Positions 27,301 to 35,906 of a DNA stretch of 64,000 bases are shown one piece after another. The position numbers and the translations under genes were made by a program. The stretch covers positions 186,001-250,000 of the forward strand of contig NZ_JAYFUM010000006.1 of assembly GCF_034929435.1 (NCBI RefSeq), read 5' to 3'. The stretch is from Arcicella rigui (GTDB lineage: Bacteria > Bacteroidota > Bacteroidia > Cytophagales > Spirosomataceae). How positions within the stretch are numbered: position 1 is the first letter of the stretch; each line of letters opens with the position of its first letter. The notes beneath the pieces were generated by a model that was not told the origin of the DNA, searched no databases, and was given only the letters and a program-made list of their open reading frames with translations.

Positions 27301-28346
27301 ATTCTTGGTAATTGTTCTCCTACTAACATATTTACAACTCGCTTCCCTCCTATTTTGCTGGTCAAAATTACTTGTCCTTGATGTTCGGCAACGACTTCAC
27401 CAATAATGGCAGCATCTTTTCCAAAGTCTAATTTCTTTAGTGAATGAAGGAAACTATCGGCAATATCAGCTTTGACAATGGCTAAAAAAACACCTTCGTT
27501 GGCAACATAAAGTGGGTCTAAACCCAATAATTCACAAGCGGAAGCTACTTCTTCGATAACAGGAATGGCTTTTTGATGAATATTGATTCCAGTTTTTGAA
27601 TCTCTTGCTATTTCGTTCAAGACCGTCGCCACACCACCTCTGGTCGGGTCACGAAGTAGATGAATATCTGTACCGAATTCATCTAATAAAGATTTTATGG
27701 TATGGTTTAAAGGACAAGTATCGCTGAGAATTGTACTTTCAAATTCAAGTCCTTCACGAACCGACATAATTGCCATGCCGTGCGTTGCGATGTTTCCGCT
27801 TACGATAATTTTATCGCCCACTTCAAGCCTTTTTATATGAATTTCTGCTTTGGGATGAACCGTACCAATGCCAGAAGTATTAATAAAAATTTTATCTCCT
27901 TTGCCTTTTTCCACTACTTTGGTATCGCCTGTTACGATTTGAACGCCAGCTCTTTCACAAGCGAACTTAATAGAAACAAGTATCTGCCAAAAGTCTTTCA
28001 TACTTAGTCCTTCTTCGATAATAAAACTTAGCGACAAGTAAGCTGGAATCGCTCCGCACATTGATAAGTCATTCACCGTTCCGTTTACAGCTAATTCGCC
28101 GATATTTCCTCCCGGAAAGAAAATCGGTGAAATCACATAACTGTCGGTTGAAAATGCCATTTTACCAGAAGCATTAAAAACTGCCCCGTCGTGTTTTTCA
28201 TCTAATAAATCGTTACTGAGTAATTTAAAAACTCCAGATTCTAACAGTTTATTCGTCAATATTCCACCACTTCCATGTCCAAGTGTTATGACCTCAAAAT
28301 CTAATTGTGGCATCGGACATTGGAGTTCAATCTTCATTTTTTCCAT
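27294..28346 (-). CDS. hypE: [NiFe] hydrogenase maturation protein HypE
   Basis: 350 residues, close to the family length. HypE dehydrates the carbamoyl group that HypF places on its C-terminal cysteine, giving the cyanide ligand of the iron. The C-terminal motif PRIC is present. ATP-binding AIRS/PurM-fold blocks are visible: LGHGSGGILTNKLL, FSTDSYVISPIFFPGG, TGDTKVVEKGK and RDPTRGGVATVLNEIA. Six bases downstream of hypD. Confidence 0.97.
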   Translation of the reverse strand: MEKMKIELQCPMPQLDFEVITLGHGSGGILTNKLLESGVFKLLSNDLLDEKHDGAVFNASGKMAFSTDSYVISPIFFPGGNIGELAVNGTVNDLSMCGAIPAYLSLSFIIEEGLSMKDFWQILVSIKFACERAGVQIVTGDTKVVEKGKGDKIFINTSGIGTVHPKAEIHIKRLEVGDKIIVSGNIATHGMAIMSVREGLEFESTILSDTCPLNHTIKSLLDEFGTDIHLLRDPTRGGVATVLNEIARDSKTGINIHQKAIPVIEEVASACELLGLDPLYVANEGVFLAIVKADIADSFLHSLKKLDFGKDAAIIGEVVAEHQGQVILTSKIGGKRVVNMLVGEQLPRIC

Positions 28347-28351
28347 AATTT

Positions 28352-29461
28352 TTAGGCTTCTGCCATTTCCATTTCTCCCACATTTTTAAAATGATAATAC
28401 GCCGCACAAGCTCCTTCCGACGAAACCATAGGAGCACCTAAAGGCTTTTCTGGATTACATTTTTTGCCAAATTGACTACACTCATAAGGTTTTTTGATAC
28501 CTTTCAGCACCAAACCTGCGATACAATCTGGGCATTCGGGTACTTTTATAATATTAACGGTAAATTTCTGATTGGCATCAAATTCCGCTAATTCGTCTCT
28601 TACTTCCCAACCAGAATTAGGTATCGTACCGATTCCTCTCCACTCTCTGTCAGCTATTTTAAATACTTGTTCAATTGTTTTTTGTGCCGCAGGATTTCCT
28701 TCGGCTTTTACTACTCTACTGTATTGATTTTCTAATTTTGCTTCTCCTTTTTCTAATTGTTTAACGGTCATCAAAATACCTTGTAGCAAGTCAATTGGCT
28801 CAAAACCAGTTACAACCATCGGCACTTTATGTTTTTCAACCAAAGGATAATACTCCGCCAAACCCATAATCGTACAAACGTGTCCTGCTGCCAAAAATGA
28901 TTGGATTCTTGCTTCATCATCATTCATAATGGCTTCCATGGCAGGCGGAACAAGTACATGAGAAGCAAGAATTGAATAGTTTTTCAAGCCTAATCGCTGG
29001 GCATATACCACAGAAAGAGCATTGGCTGGTGCAGTGGTTTCAAAACCAACGGCAAAAAATACGACTTCTTTTGTTGGATTTTCTTGTGCCAATTTTACCG
29101 CTTCCAATGGCGAATACAAAATGCGTACATCTGCCCCATTTGCTTTAGCTTCCAAAAGGCTTTTTTGTGAACCGGGTACTCGAATCATATCACCAAACGA
29201 ACATAAAATAACACCTTTTTCTTCTGCTAAATACACCGCTTTATCTATCAAATTCAGAGGAGTAACGCAAACTGGACAACCAGGGCCGTGTACCATTCTG
29301 ATTTTTTGAGGAAGTAAATCTAAAATGCCATTTTTTACCAAAGAATGTGTTTGTCCGCCACAAATTTCCATGATTGTCCACGGCTGAGTAGTCACTTTAT
29401 GTAATTCGTTGAGGTACTGCTCAACCAATTGTGGGTCTCGGTATTCTGATAAAAATTTCAT
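28352..29461 (-). CDS. hypD: [NiFe] hydrogenase maturation protein HypD
   Basis: 369 residues. HypD is the iron-sulfur scaffold on which, with HypC, the Fe(CN)2CO group is built. Signatures are EICGGQTHSL, MVHGPGCPVCVTP, FFAVGFETTAP and the C-terminal cysteine region PECPDCIAGLVLKG, CSQFGKKCNP and EGACAAYYHF that binds the 4Fe-4S cluster. It sits between hypC and hypE as usual. Confidence 0.97.
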   Translation of the reverse strand: MKFLSEYRDPQLVEQYLNELHKVTTQPWTIMEICGGQTHSLVKNGILDLLPQKIRMVHGPGCPVCVTPLNLIDKAVYLAEEKGVILCSFGDMIRVPGSQKSLLEAKANGADVRILYSPLEAVKLAQENPTKEVVFFAVGFETTAPANALSVVYAQRLGLKNYSILASHVLVPPAMEAIMNDDEARIQSFLAAGHVCTIMGLAEYYPLVEKHKVPMVVTGFEPIDLLQGILMTVKQLEKGEAKLENQYSRVVKAEGNPAAQKTIEQVFKIADREWRGIGTIPNSGWEVRDELAEFDANQKFTVNIIKVPECPDCIAGLVLKGIKKPYECSQFGKKCNPEKPLGAPMVSSEGACAAYYHFKNVGEMEMAEA

Positions 29462-29520
29462 TTTTTATTTCGTTAAATTTCTTCGTTATTAAATGCCTAC
29501 CGCCTAAAGCTTACAGCCAA

Positions 29521-29781
29521 TCACAATTGACAACTCTCTACCAACTCATCTATTTCCCCAATTTCACTCAAGTATTGAAAAGTTTTTTGGGCTTCTTCTT
29601 CATCGACAATACTTATCGCAACGCCCACGTGAACGAGTACATAATCGCCAATTTGGGCATCAGGAACCATGTCTAAACTGGCTTCTTTTACGATACCTCC
29701 AAAGACTACTTTCGCCATCCGAACTCTGCCATCGTACTGTAATTCAATAGATTTTATTTTACCGGGAATCGCTAAACACAT
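29521..29781 (-). CDS. hypC: [NiFe] hydrogenase maturation chaperone HypC
   Basis: 86 residues. MCLAIPGKI at the N-terminus carries Cys2, which binds the iron being loaded and the large-subunit precursor. The oligonucleotide-binding-type fold follows with VFGGIVKEASLDMVPDAQIGDYVLVHVGVAIS, typical of HypC. 13 bp after hypF. The downstream 60-bp gap to hypD holds a short repeat-like stretch (GCCTACCGCC). Confidence 0.97.
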   Translation of the reverse strand: MCLAIPGKIKSIELQYDGRVRMAKVVFGGIVKEASLDMVPDAQIGDYVLVHVGVAISIVDEEEAQKTFQYLSEIGEIDELVESCQL

Positions 29782-29793
29782 GGTTTTATGAAT

Positions 29794-32091
29794 TTAATTA
29801 TTGATTAATGAGAAATACGCCAACTGACCAAATGAAATACATTCATCGTTGGGCGAAAGTTGTTGATGAAAATGTAATTTAAATTTTTCTGCACAATGGT
29901 CGATAATCATATCGACCAATAAAGCATTTTGAAATACTCCGCCACTAAAAGCTAAGTGCTGAATTTTACTTTGCGTAGCTATATTTTTAATGATTTTTAC
30001 TAAAGAAAAATGAAACTTAACAGCGATAAATCCTACTGATTTTTTGGCTTTTATATCTTCAATAATTCCTTGAAGTAAATCAGTAGTTTGTACTTGGTTT
30101 TGAATGATTTTTACAGAATAAAATTCTTTAAAATCAAAATCATGATTTTCTAAATAATCTAAAGCCATTTCTTCTAACAAAATGGCAGCTTCACCTTCAT
30201 AAGAAACTTTGTCGATGATAGACAAAATCGAGGCGACGCCGTCAAACAGTCGCCCGATACTTGAGGTTTTTAATTGGTTTTGTTTCAGTATTTTTTTGTA
30301 TAATTCGTACTCTTTTTCAGTAAACTTGGGTTTTAAATACTGTTCTACTTCTGGCAAAGTATGCGAAAGCGACAGAGCAGAAATGCGTGGTTCACGGGGC
30401 ATTTTGTCGCCAAGTATGGCTTCAAAATAAGCAAAATGAGCCTGACGCTCGAAGTTTCCAGCATGATAAAACATAAACTCTCCGCCCCAAATGTTGCCAT
30501 CTTCACCAAAACCAGTACCATCCCAAATGATGCCTAATACTTTTTCTGTGGTATCTAATAAATTATTTTCGGCTAACACCGCTGCAAAATGGGCTTTGTG
30601 ATGCTGAATAATAACCACTGGAATTGATTTTTCTTGAGCCATTTGCAAACCCAAAATGCTTGAAAAATAAGCTTGATGCTGGTCTATCAAAACAATTTGT
30701 GGCTGAACTTCTAATACTTTTTCAAAATGTTCGAGACATTGCTGAAAGTTATTTTGAGTATCAAAACTTTCTAAATCACCTAAATATTGACTGACGTAAA
30801 GGTTCTGTTCAGTTTGCCAAGCAAAGGTTGACTTCAAAGAAGCTCCCATTGCTAAAGTATTGATTTTATGCGTATTAAAACTCCCATAAAAATAATTCGG
30901 AGCAAATCCTCTTGCTCTTCTGTGGATAATTTTTTGTCGGTTGTTCTTTGTAAATCTTATTACTGAATCATCTTGCGGAACAAGTATTTCTCTGTTATTT
31001 GTCACAATGATGTCCGCAATTTCTGCCAAATCTTCCAAAGCTTTTTGGTCTTTGAAAACAATTGGACTATGACTAATATTCCCACTGGTGGCTATCAAAG
31101 CTTTCCCAAATTGTTGACTGAGTATTTCAAACAAAGGGCTATATGGCAACATTACACCAATGTGTTTCAAGTTTGGGGCAATTGCCTCGAAAGAATCATT
31201 CCCTTTTTTTAATTTCAACAAAACAATTGGTGCAGCCGATGAGGTCAATAGTGCTTGCTCATCTTCTTGAATTTCAGCTACTTTTTCGAGTTCATCAATC
31301 GTTGGAAACATCAGAGCAAAAGGTTTACTTGGGCGAAATTTTCTTACTCTTAACTTTTCTACTACTTTCAAATTATTGGCATCGCCCATCAACAAATAAC
31401 CTCCAATTCCTTTTATAGCAATGATTTTTCCTGCATTGATTCGCTCAACGAGCCAAGGAATTATCTCATTTTGTGCCAATGTTATTGCGGAATTGTTTTC
31501 AAAAACACGCATTTCAACTGCACAATCTGGACAAGTATTCGTCTGAGCAAAAAATCGTCGGTTGCTTGGATTTTGATACTCTTTTTTACAATTCGGACAC
31601 ATTTCAAAAGTACCCATACTGGTACTTTGTCGGTCATAAGGCAAAGCTTGAATAATAGAATATCTTGGCCCGCAATGACTACAAGTGGTAAAAGCATAAT
31701 TGGCTCTTTTGTCTGTCATCAAATGGATTTCGCTTCTACAATCCTGACAAATCGCTAAATCTGGCGTTAATAGAATATTGGTTTTCCCTTCATGCGCACT
31801 TTGCTTGATTTCAAAATCTTGAAATACTTCTCTTTCAACAAGCTCAACACTCGAAGCTGTGACAAAAGCATTTTTCGGAATATTTTTCAAAAGTGTTTCA
31901 TAAAAGTCTTGAATACTTTCAGCATCAGCATTCACACAAATCTGAACGCCTTTTTTGGTATTATTCACCCAACCTTGAAAGCCAAATTCTCGGGCAAGTT
32001 GATACACAAAAGGTCGGAAACCAACGCCTTGTACAATGCCTTCAAGATGAATTTGAAAGGTTTGCTCTGCTATGTAAGTATCTATTTCCAA
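29794..32091 (-). CDS. hypF: Carbamoyltransferase HypF
   Basis: 765 residues, full length. HypF makes the carbamoyl group from carbamoyl phosphate and passes it to HypE. Domains in order are acylphosphatase-like (GIVQGVGFRPFVYQLA, about 17-90), four CxxC zinc-finger motifs (CQDCRSE, CSHCGPRYS, CPNCKKEY, CPDCAVEM, about 110-190), YrdC-like (KGIGGYLLMGDANN, about 200-380), and a Kae1-like C-terminal part with HHKAHFAAV and SGGVFQNALLV. HypB-HypF spacing is 75 bp. Confidence 0.97.
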   Translation of the reverse strand: MEIDTYIAEQTFQIHLEGIVQGVGFRPFVYQLAREFGFQGWVNNTKKGVQICVNADAESIQDFYETLLKNIPKNAFVTASSVELVEREVFQDFEIKQSAHEGKTNILLTPDLAICQDCRSEIHLMTDKRANYAFTTCSHCGPRYSIIQALPYDRQSTSMGTFEMCPNCKKEYQNPSNRRFFAQTNTCPDCAVEMRVFENNSAITLAQNEIIPWLVERINAGKIIAIKGIGGYLLMGDANNLKVVEKLRVRKFRPSKPFALMFPTIDELEKVAEIQEDEQALLTSSAAPIVLLKLKKGNDSFEAIAPNLKHIGVMLPYSPLFEILSQQFGKALIATSGNISHSPIVFKDQKALEDLAEIADIIVTNNREILVPQDDSVIRFTKNNRQKIIHRRARGFAPNYFYGSFNTHKINTLAMGASLKSTFAWQTEQNLYVSQYLGDLESFDTQNNFQQCLEHFEKVLEVQPQIVLIDQHQAYFSSILGLQMAQEKSIPVVIIQHHKAHFAAVLAENNLLDTTEKVLGIIWDGTGFGEDGNIWGGEFMFYHAGNFERQAHFAYFEAILGDKMPREPRISALSLSHTLPEVEQYLKPKFTEKEYELYKKILKQNQLKTSSIGRLFDGVASILSIIDKVSYEGEAAILLEEMALDYLENHDFDFKEFYSVKIIQNQVQTTDLLQGIIEDIKAKKSVGFIAVKFHFSLVKIIKNIATQSKIQHLAFSGGVFQNALLVDMIIDHCAEKFKLHFHQQLSPNDECISFGQLAYFSLINN

Positions 32092-32166
32092 GAAATTCTA
32101 TGCTTTTTTAACCCATTTTTTATGAACCACACCCAAAATTTAGGTCTGATTCTAAAAATTCATTTT

Positions 32167-32886
32167 TCATAATTCATAATTTAAAACTCCTTTTTTCTCC
32201 GCTACTTTAGCCGTCAGCCACTCACACCATTCGTCCATACCTGTTCCATTCAAACTTGAAATAGTGATTACTTCAATGTCTGGATTTACTTCTCTTGCGT
32301 CTTTTGTTACGGCTTCTACCGAAAAAGGCACATAAGGCAATAAATCAGATTTCGAGACAATCATCAATTCGCTTGTCAAAAACATTCTTGGATATTTCTT
32401 AGGTTTATCGTCGCCTTCGGTACTTGCCAAAAGTGTGATTCTTACGTCTTCGCCCAAATCAAAAGCCGCAGGACAAACAAGATTTCCAACGTTTTCAATA
32501 AAAAGCAAATCTACGTCTGTTAGGTCAATGTGGTCGAGGGCTTGGTAAATCATTTGAGCTTCAATGTGGCACATTCCGCCCGTGACAATTTGAAGTGCAT
32601 TAATTCCCACATCTCGCATACGAATGGCATCTCTTTCCGTTTCTGGGTCGCCAACCAAAACCGCCATATTGATTTTTCCTCTTAGTCTTTTGCCTGTTTC
32701 TTGCATCAAAGTAGTTTTACCACTTCCGGGCGAAGAACAAACATTGATAACCAAAATATTAGGAAGTCTATCACGTACCGCTTTTGCTACAAAATCATTG
32801 ACTTTTAGCAAATTGAGGGTTGTATTTTCACATTTTACCGAGCCAACAGATGCTTGGTTTGACTTTGGTTTTGCTTGATTTAACAT
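32167..32886 (-). CDS. hypB: Nickel-insertion GTPase HypB
   Basis: 239 residues. SIMIBI-class GTPase: P-loop CSSPGSGKTTLMQ, GDPETERDAIRMRD, IENVGNLVCPAAFDLGED and SKSDLLPY. It works with HypA to load nickel. The N-terminus lacks the His-rich or CxxCxxC nickel store of some HypB proteins, so the cluster may rely on the NicO permease and HypA instead. The 195-bp gap before hypA is unusual for this operon. Confidence 0.97.
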   Translation of the reverse strand: MLNQAKPKSNQASVGSVKCENTTLNLLKVNDFVAKAVRDRLPNILVINVCSSPGSGKTTLMQETGKRLRGKINMAVLVGDPETERDAIRMRDVGINALQIVTGGMCHIEAQMIYQALDHIDLTDVDLLFIENVGNLVCPAAFDLGEDVRITLLASTEGDDKPKKYPRMFLTSELMIVSKSDLLPYVPFSVEAVTKDAREVNPDIEVITISSLNGTGMDEWCEWLTAKVAEKKGVLNYEL

Positions 32887-33081
32887 CTTTTTGTTGGATT
32901 ATTATTTTGAAAATATGAGTTATGAAAGATTGTTAGATTTTTGCTTTCAGATTTCAGATTTCGGGTATCGGATTTATGCTGAAAAAATTTTTTAGAAGTA
33001 TTTTATCCCGCTTCAGAAATCACAAATCAGCAATTTTAGTATCTCATAATTAATAATTCAAAACTCATAACTAAATAGTTT

Positions 33082-33423
33082 TTATTCTTCAAATTCTACT
33101 TTACTTATCAGCAATTCTTCGCCTTGAATGATATTTTTTGTTGGAAGTCCACACTCACAAACGAATTTATATTGCTGTACTTCAAAGGTTTTATCACAAG
33201 AATTGCAATGAGCCAAAATGGGTAAAACTTCAACTTCTAAACTCGTCTGCTGATATTTTTCTTCTGATTGAAGTACGGCTTCAAAAGCGTTTTGCATCAA
33301 AATCGGCTGAACATTTGAAAGTATCCCGACAGTCAAGTGAATCTTTCTTATTTTGTCAAAATCTGTCGGAAATTCATCTTCCAGCGTTTTGAAAATATTT
33401 CTTACTAAAGATATTTCGTGCAT
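33082..33423 (-). CDS. hypA: Nickel metallochaperone HypA
   Basis: 113 residues. MHEISLVRN gives the nickel-binding N-terminus (Met1, His2, Glu3). The zinc site is formed by HCNSCDKTF and FVCECGLPTKN (CxxC then CxC; usual spacing is CxxC, so the second half is compact). Eleven bp downstream of the TPR gene. Confidence 0.95.
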   Translation of the reverse strand: MHEISLVRNIFKTLEDEFPTDFDKIRKIHLTVGILSNVQPILMQNAFEAVLQSEEKYQQTSLEVEVLPILAHCNSCDKTFEVQQYKFVCECGLPTKNIIQGEELLISKVEFEE

Positions 33424-33434
33424 ACATTTATCAT

Positions 33435-34970
33435 TTAACGATTCACAAAATCATTGATTTCAGCCAATTCTTTTAGTCTTACTAAATGTTCGTTGGCACA
33501 AGTAATCAAGGCTGAATCGTCAACCAAATTTTCAATTTCACTGGCTGCAGCCAACATTTTTTGATAAAGTGCTTGCTGTGCCTGCTCACTTTCGTCTTGC
33601 GAAACATACCAACACGCTTCCAAATAGTTCAAGAGTGTCAAAGCTCTTTCGTAAGGAAATTCTATGGCATTCCTGATTTCAAGAGCTTCTTCGTAAAACT
33701 CCATCGCTTTGGCATAATTGTCGGTAAGTACGCCCGAAGGAAATTTCGTAAGTGCATTGGCATAATTATTACACAGCATTGCGTACTCGTAAAGATGCGT
33801 TTCTCTGGTAAAATACGACAAAGCTTCTTTGAATGAACTCGTAGAAACCGCCGCCCAAATGCCTTTCTTTTTGGCTTCGTCGGGAATTTCGGAGTAGATT
33901 ACGCCCAAGTAGCCATGTATTTCTGCAAAAACTGCTGGATGATTTTCTTTGGTAAAAACTTTACAGGCTTGTTGATAAGCCTCCATTGCACCTTTATAAA
34001 ACTGCGGATTGCCATTCTGAGCCCAAGTAAAAAGTAAAGTACCTTTTCGGAATTGAGCATTCCCTAAAAATTCGGGGAGATTTTCTTCTTCTAATAAATG
34101 AATCGCTTTGCTGATATATCCCAAAGATTCAGTAAAACTATTGGTAATATTGGCAATATGCGAGGCATCAATCAGTAATAAAGCCACAGAAATTTTTGCT
34201 CCTCTTGCTTCATAAAATTGTAATAGTTCTGCAAGATTTTGTTTGATTTTTTCTAATAAATCAGTGTCGTAAGGAACTACTAACTGCTTCATCCAAAGGC
34301 TATTGCAGAGTGTGAGCAATTCCATTTTTGCCCAATCTGAAATGTTGAGTGCTAAAGTTCTTTGAAGGAATTCGTCGGCTAATCTGAGTTCGTCGAGGTC
34401 TAACAATAAAGTAGCTAAATGCTTGGCTGAAAAGGCTTTGTACTCATCATTTGGAGCTAATTCTATGGCTTTTTTGTAGAGGTTTTTGGTATTACTTACA
34501 TGAAAAAAATGATTTAGTTCGCCATAATGTGCTTTGATAGCGGCATTATGATAAAAACGATACTGCTCTTCGTCACTTTCTATCACCGAATTTTCTAAAT
34601 CCAACATGAAGGGAACTCCATGTTGCAGGCAGTTCATCATGTCAATATCTTGTAATAATGTTTCGTTGCTTGAAGCAAATTGGTAGGCTTTTTCATAATT
34701 TCCCAACAACATAAAAGCCAAGGCAAGTACATTATTTTGCGTAAAATCTAAAGAAAAAGGGAAAAGATAAGGAGGCAAATGATTTGCCCAGTCCAATGGC
34801 AAATGAATTTTGTGCTTATGAACTGACAGAAAACCAAAATCCTCATTTGGCTCATTTTGGGCATTTTTTTCTTGTACTGAAACTACTTCATCCAGCCTTT
34901 CAATGTGTTGAATGATACTTTTTACTTCTTCAAACTGTTCTGAATCAACAAATATTTTCAGCATTTCCAT
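33435..34970 (-). CDS. TPR-repeat protein of the hydrogenase cluster
   Basis: 511 residues, no signal or membrane segment. Tetratricopeptide-like repeats cover about residues 80-470 (FPFSLDFTQNNVLALAFMLLGNYEKAYQFA, NLYKKAIELAPNDEYKAF, FSGVLTDNYAKAMEFYEEAL). TPR proteins scaffold protein complexes; here one would expect a hydrogenase assembly or electron-transfer partner, but that is inference. Placed between the 104-residue gene and hypA, with gaps of 31 and 11 bp. Confidence 0.75.
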   Translation of the reverse strand: MEMLKIFVDSEQFEEVKSIIQHIERLDEVVSVQEKNAQNEPNEDFGFLSVHKHKIHLPLDWANHLPPYLFPFSLDFTQNNVLALAFMLLGNYEKAYQFASSNETLLQDIDMMNCLQHGVPFMLDLENSVIESDEEQYRFYHNAAIKAHYGELNHFFHVSNTKNLYKKAIELAPNDEYKAFSAKHLATLLLDLDELRLADEFLQRTLALNISDWAKMELLTLCNSLWMKQLVVPYDTDLLEKIKQNLAELLQFYEARGAKISVALLLIDASHIANITNSFTESLGYISKAIHLLEEENLPEFLGNAQFRKGTLLFTWAQNGNPQFYKGAMEAYQQACKVFTKENHPAVFAEIHGYLGVIYSEIPDEAKKKGIWAAVSTSSFKEALSYFTRETHLYEYAMLCNNYANALTKFPSGVLTDNYAKAMEFYEEALEIRNAIEFPYERALTLLNYLEACWYVSQDESEQAQQALYQKMLAAASEIENLVDDSALITCANEHLVRLKELAEINDFVNR

Positions 34971-35001
34971 TCTGTAATTGGTGAATTATTGAGTAGTTCG
35001 G

Positions 35002-35316
35002 TTATAAATTAATGGCGATAATGCCTGTACTTTTTACCTCAAAATCAAGTTCTCGGTCTTCGTCGTCTAAGTCATTATCAATCAAAATTTCGTGAATGGC
35101 TAAAGATTTATCGCCTTTAGCATTTTTGGTTTTTAAGGTCATCCAATGGGCCTCTTGGTGCATTTTTTCAAAAAATACTTTCGATTTGGCTGCTATTAAA
35201 ATTGTATTTCTTTCAGGATAATAGACCAAATTTACTTGTACTTCATCTGCCAAAACTGAGGCAACGATGCTTGAATCAATTAATAGATGATTACTTTTCA
35301 GTGAAATACCCGCCAT
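35002..35316 (-). CDS. Unknown small protein of the hydrogenase cluster
   Basis: Unrecognised, 104 residues, no signal peptide, mixed strands (LVYYPERNTILIAAKSKVFFEKM) and an acidic loop (DNDLDDEDRELDFE). It starts three bases after the maturation protease stop, so it is co-translated. Possibly a small chaperone for the hydrogenase. Confidence 0.6.
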   Translation of the reverse strand: MAGISLKSNHLLIDSSIVASVLADEVQVNLVYYPERNTILIAAKSKVFFEKMHQEAHWMTLKTKNAKGDKSLAIHEILIDNDLDDEDRELDFEVKSTGIIAINL

Positions 35317-35319
35317 TTG

Positions 35320-35826
35320 TCAGATTGATTTTTCAAAAACATTCAATTCTTCTTTAATCAATTCTACTACTTTGTCGCCTGCGGCTTGCACTGCCTCCGA
35401 AAGTTCAACTTCAAATTGTAGGTTATCAACCGCAATCAGATAGACTTGAATGTCATCAGGAAAATTTTCTCTCAATATTTTTTTTGCATAAGAAAGTGCT
35501 TGATCCCATTTCATACTATGCAAGAAAACCATTGGGTCGTCTTGAATTGCCCCGTGGATTTCATTAGCTGGTACTTTGTATAAAGTTCCGGGGGCTTCGT
35601 TGGTATTAATGACGGCATCAACAATACGAATTACCTGATGACCTTCCAACTGAAAAAGTACTTCAAAGGCACTCGTTCCCATATCAAACAAACTGATATT
35701 TTCTGAGTCTTTAAATTCTTTTCTGAGTTGTTCAATCACATAACAGCCAATGGCATCATCGCTCCTACAAGGATTTCCAAAACCCATAATGGCTATACGA
35801 GTATTCTCTTTGTTAGATGAAATCAT
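35320..35826 (-). CDS. Hydrogenase maturation endopeptidase (HupD/HyaD family)
   Basis: 168 residues. This protease removes the C-terminal extension of the large subunit after nickel insertion. Conserved parts are IMGFGNPCRSDDAIG (nickel-sensing Asp), IRIVDAVI and FLHSMKWDQAL, with the His as a second metal ligand. It follows the large subunit after a terminator-like hairpin. Gene name in this lineage not certain, so I leave it blank. Confidence 0.93.
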   Translation of the reverse strand: MISSNKENTRIAIMGFGNPCRSDDAIGCYVIEQLRKEFKDSENISLFDMGTSAFEVLFQLEGHQVIRIVDAVINTNEAPGTLYKVPANEIHGAIQDDPMVFLHSMKWDQALSYAKKILRENFPDDIQVYLIAVDNLQFEVELSEAVQAAGDKVVELIKEELNVFEKSI

Positions 35827-35860
35827 GTAATTTTTAATTTATTGTGAAGTAATTTCTATC

Positions 35861-35893
35861 AAAAGCCCTTCTTTAAATCCAAGAAGGGCTTTT
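35861..35893 (-). terminator. Hairpin between hydrogenase large subunit and maturation genes
   Basis: Perfect 13-bp arms (35861-35873 and 35881-35893, AAAAGCCCTTCTT), loop of 7. On the minus strand it lies 14 bases after the large-subunit stop and is followed by T's, so it should terminate or attenuate. It would let structural subunits be made in excess over the maturation proteins. Confidence 0.9.
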
Positions 35894-35906
35894 GTGATGT
35901 CATAAT

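Noticed and set aside
31792..32172. 126-residue plus-strand ORF
   Set aside because: Antisense of the hypF start region and the gap to hypB; no recognisable features.
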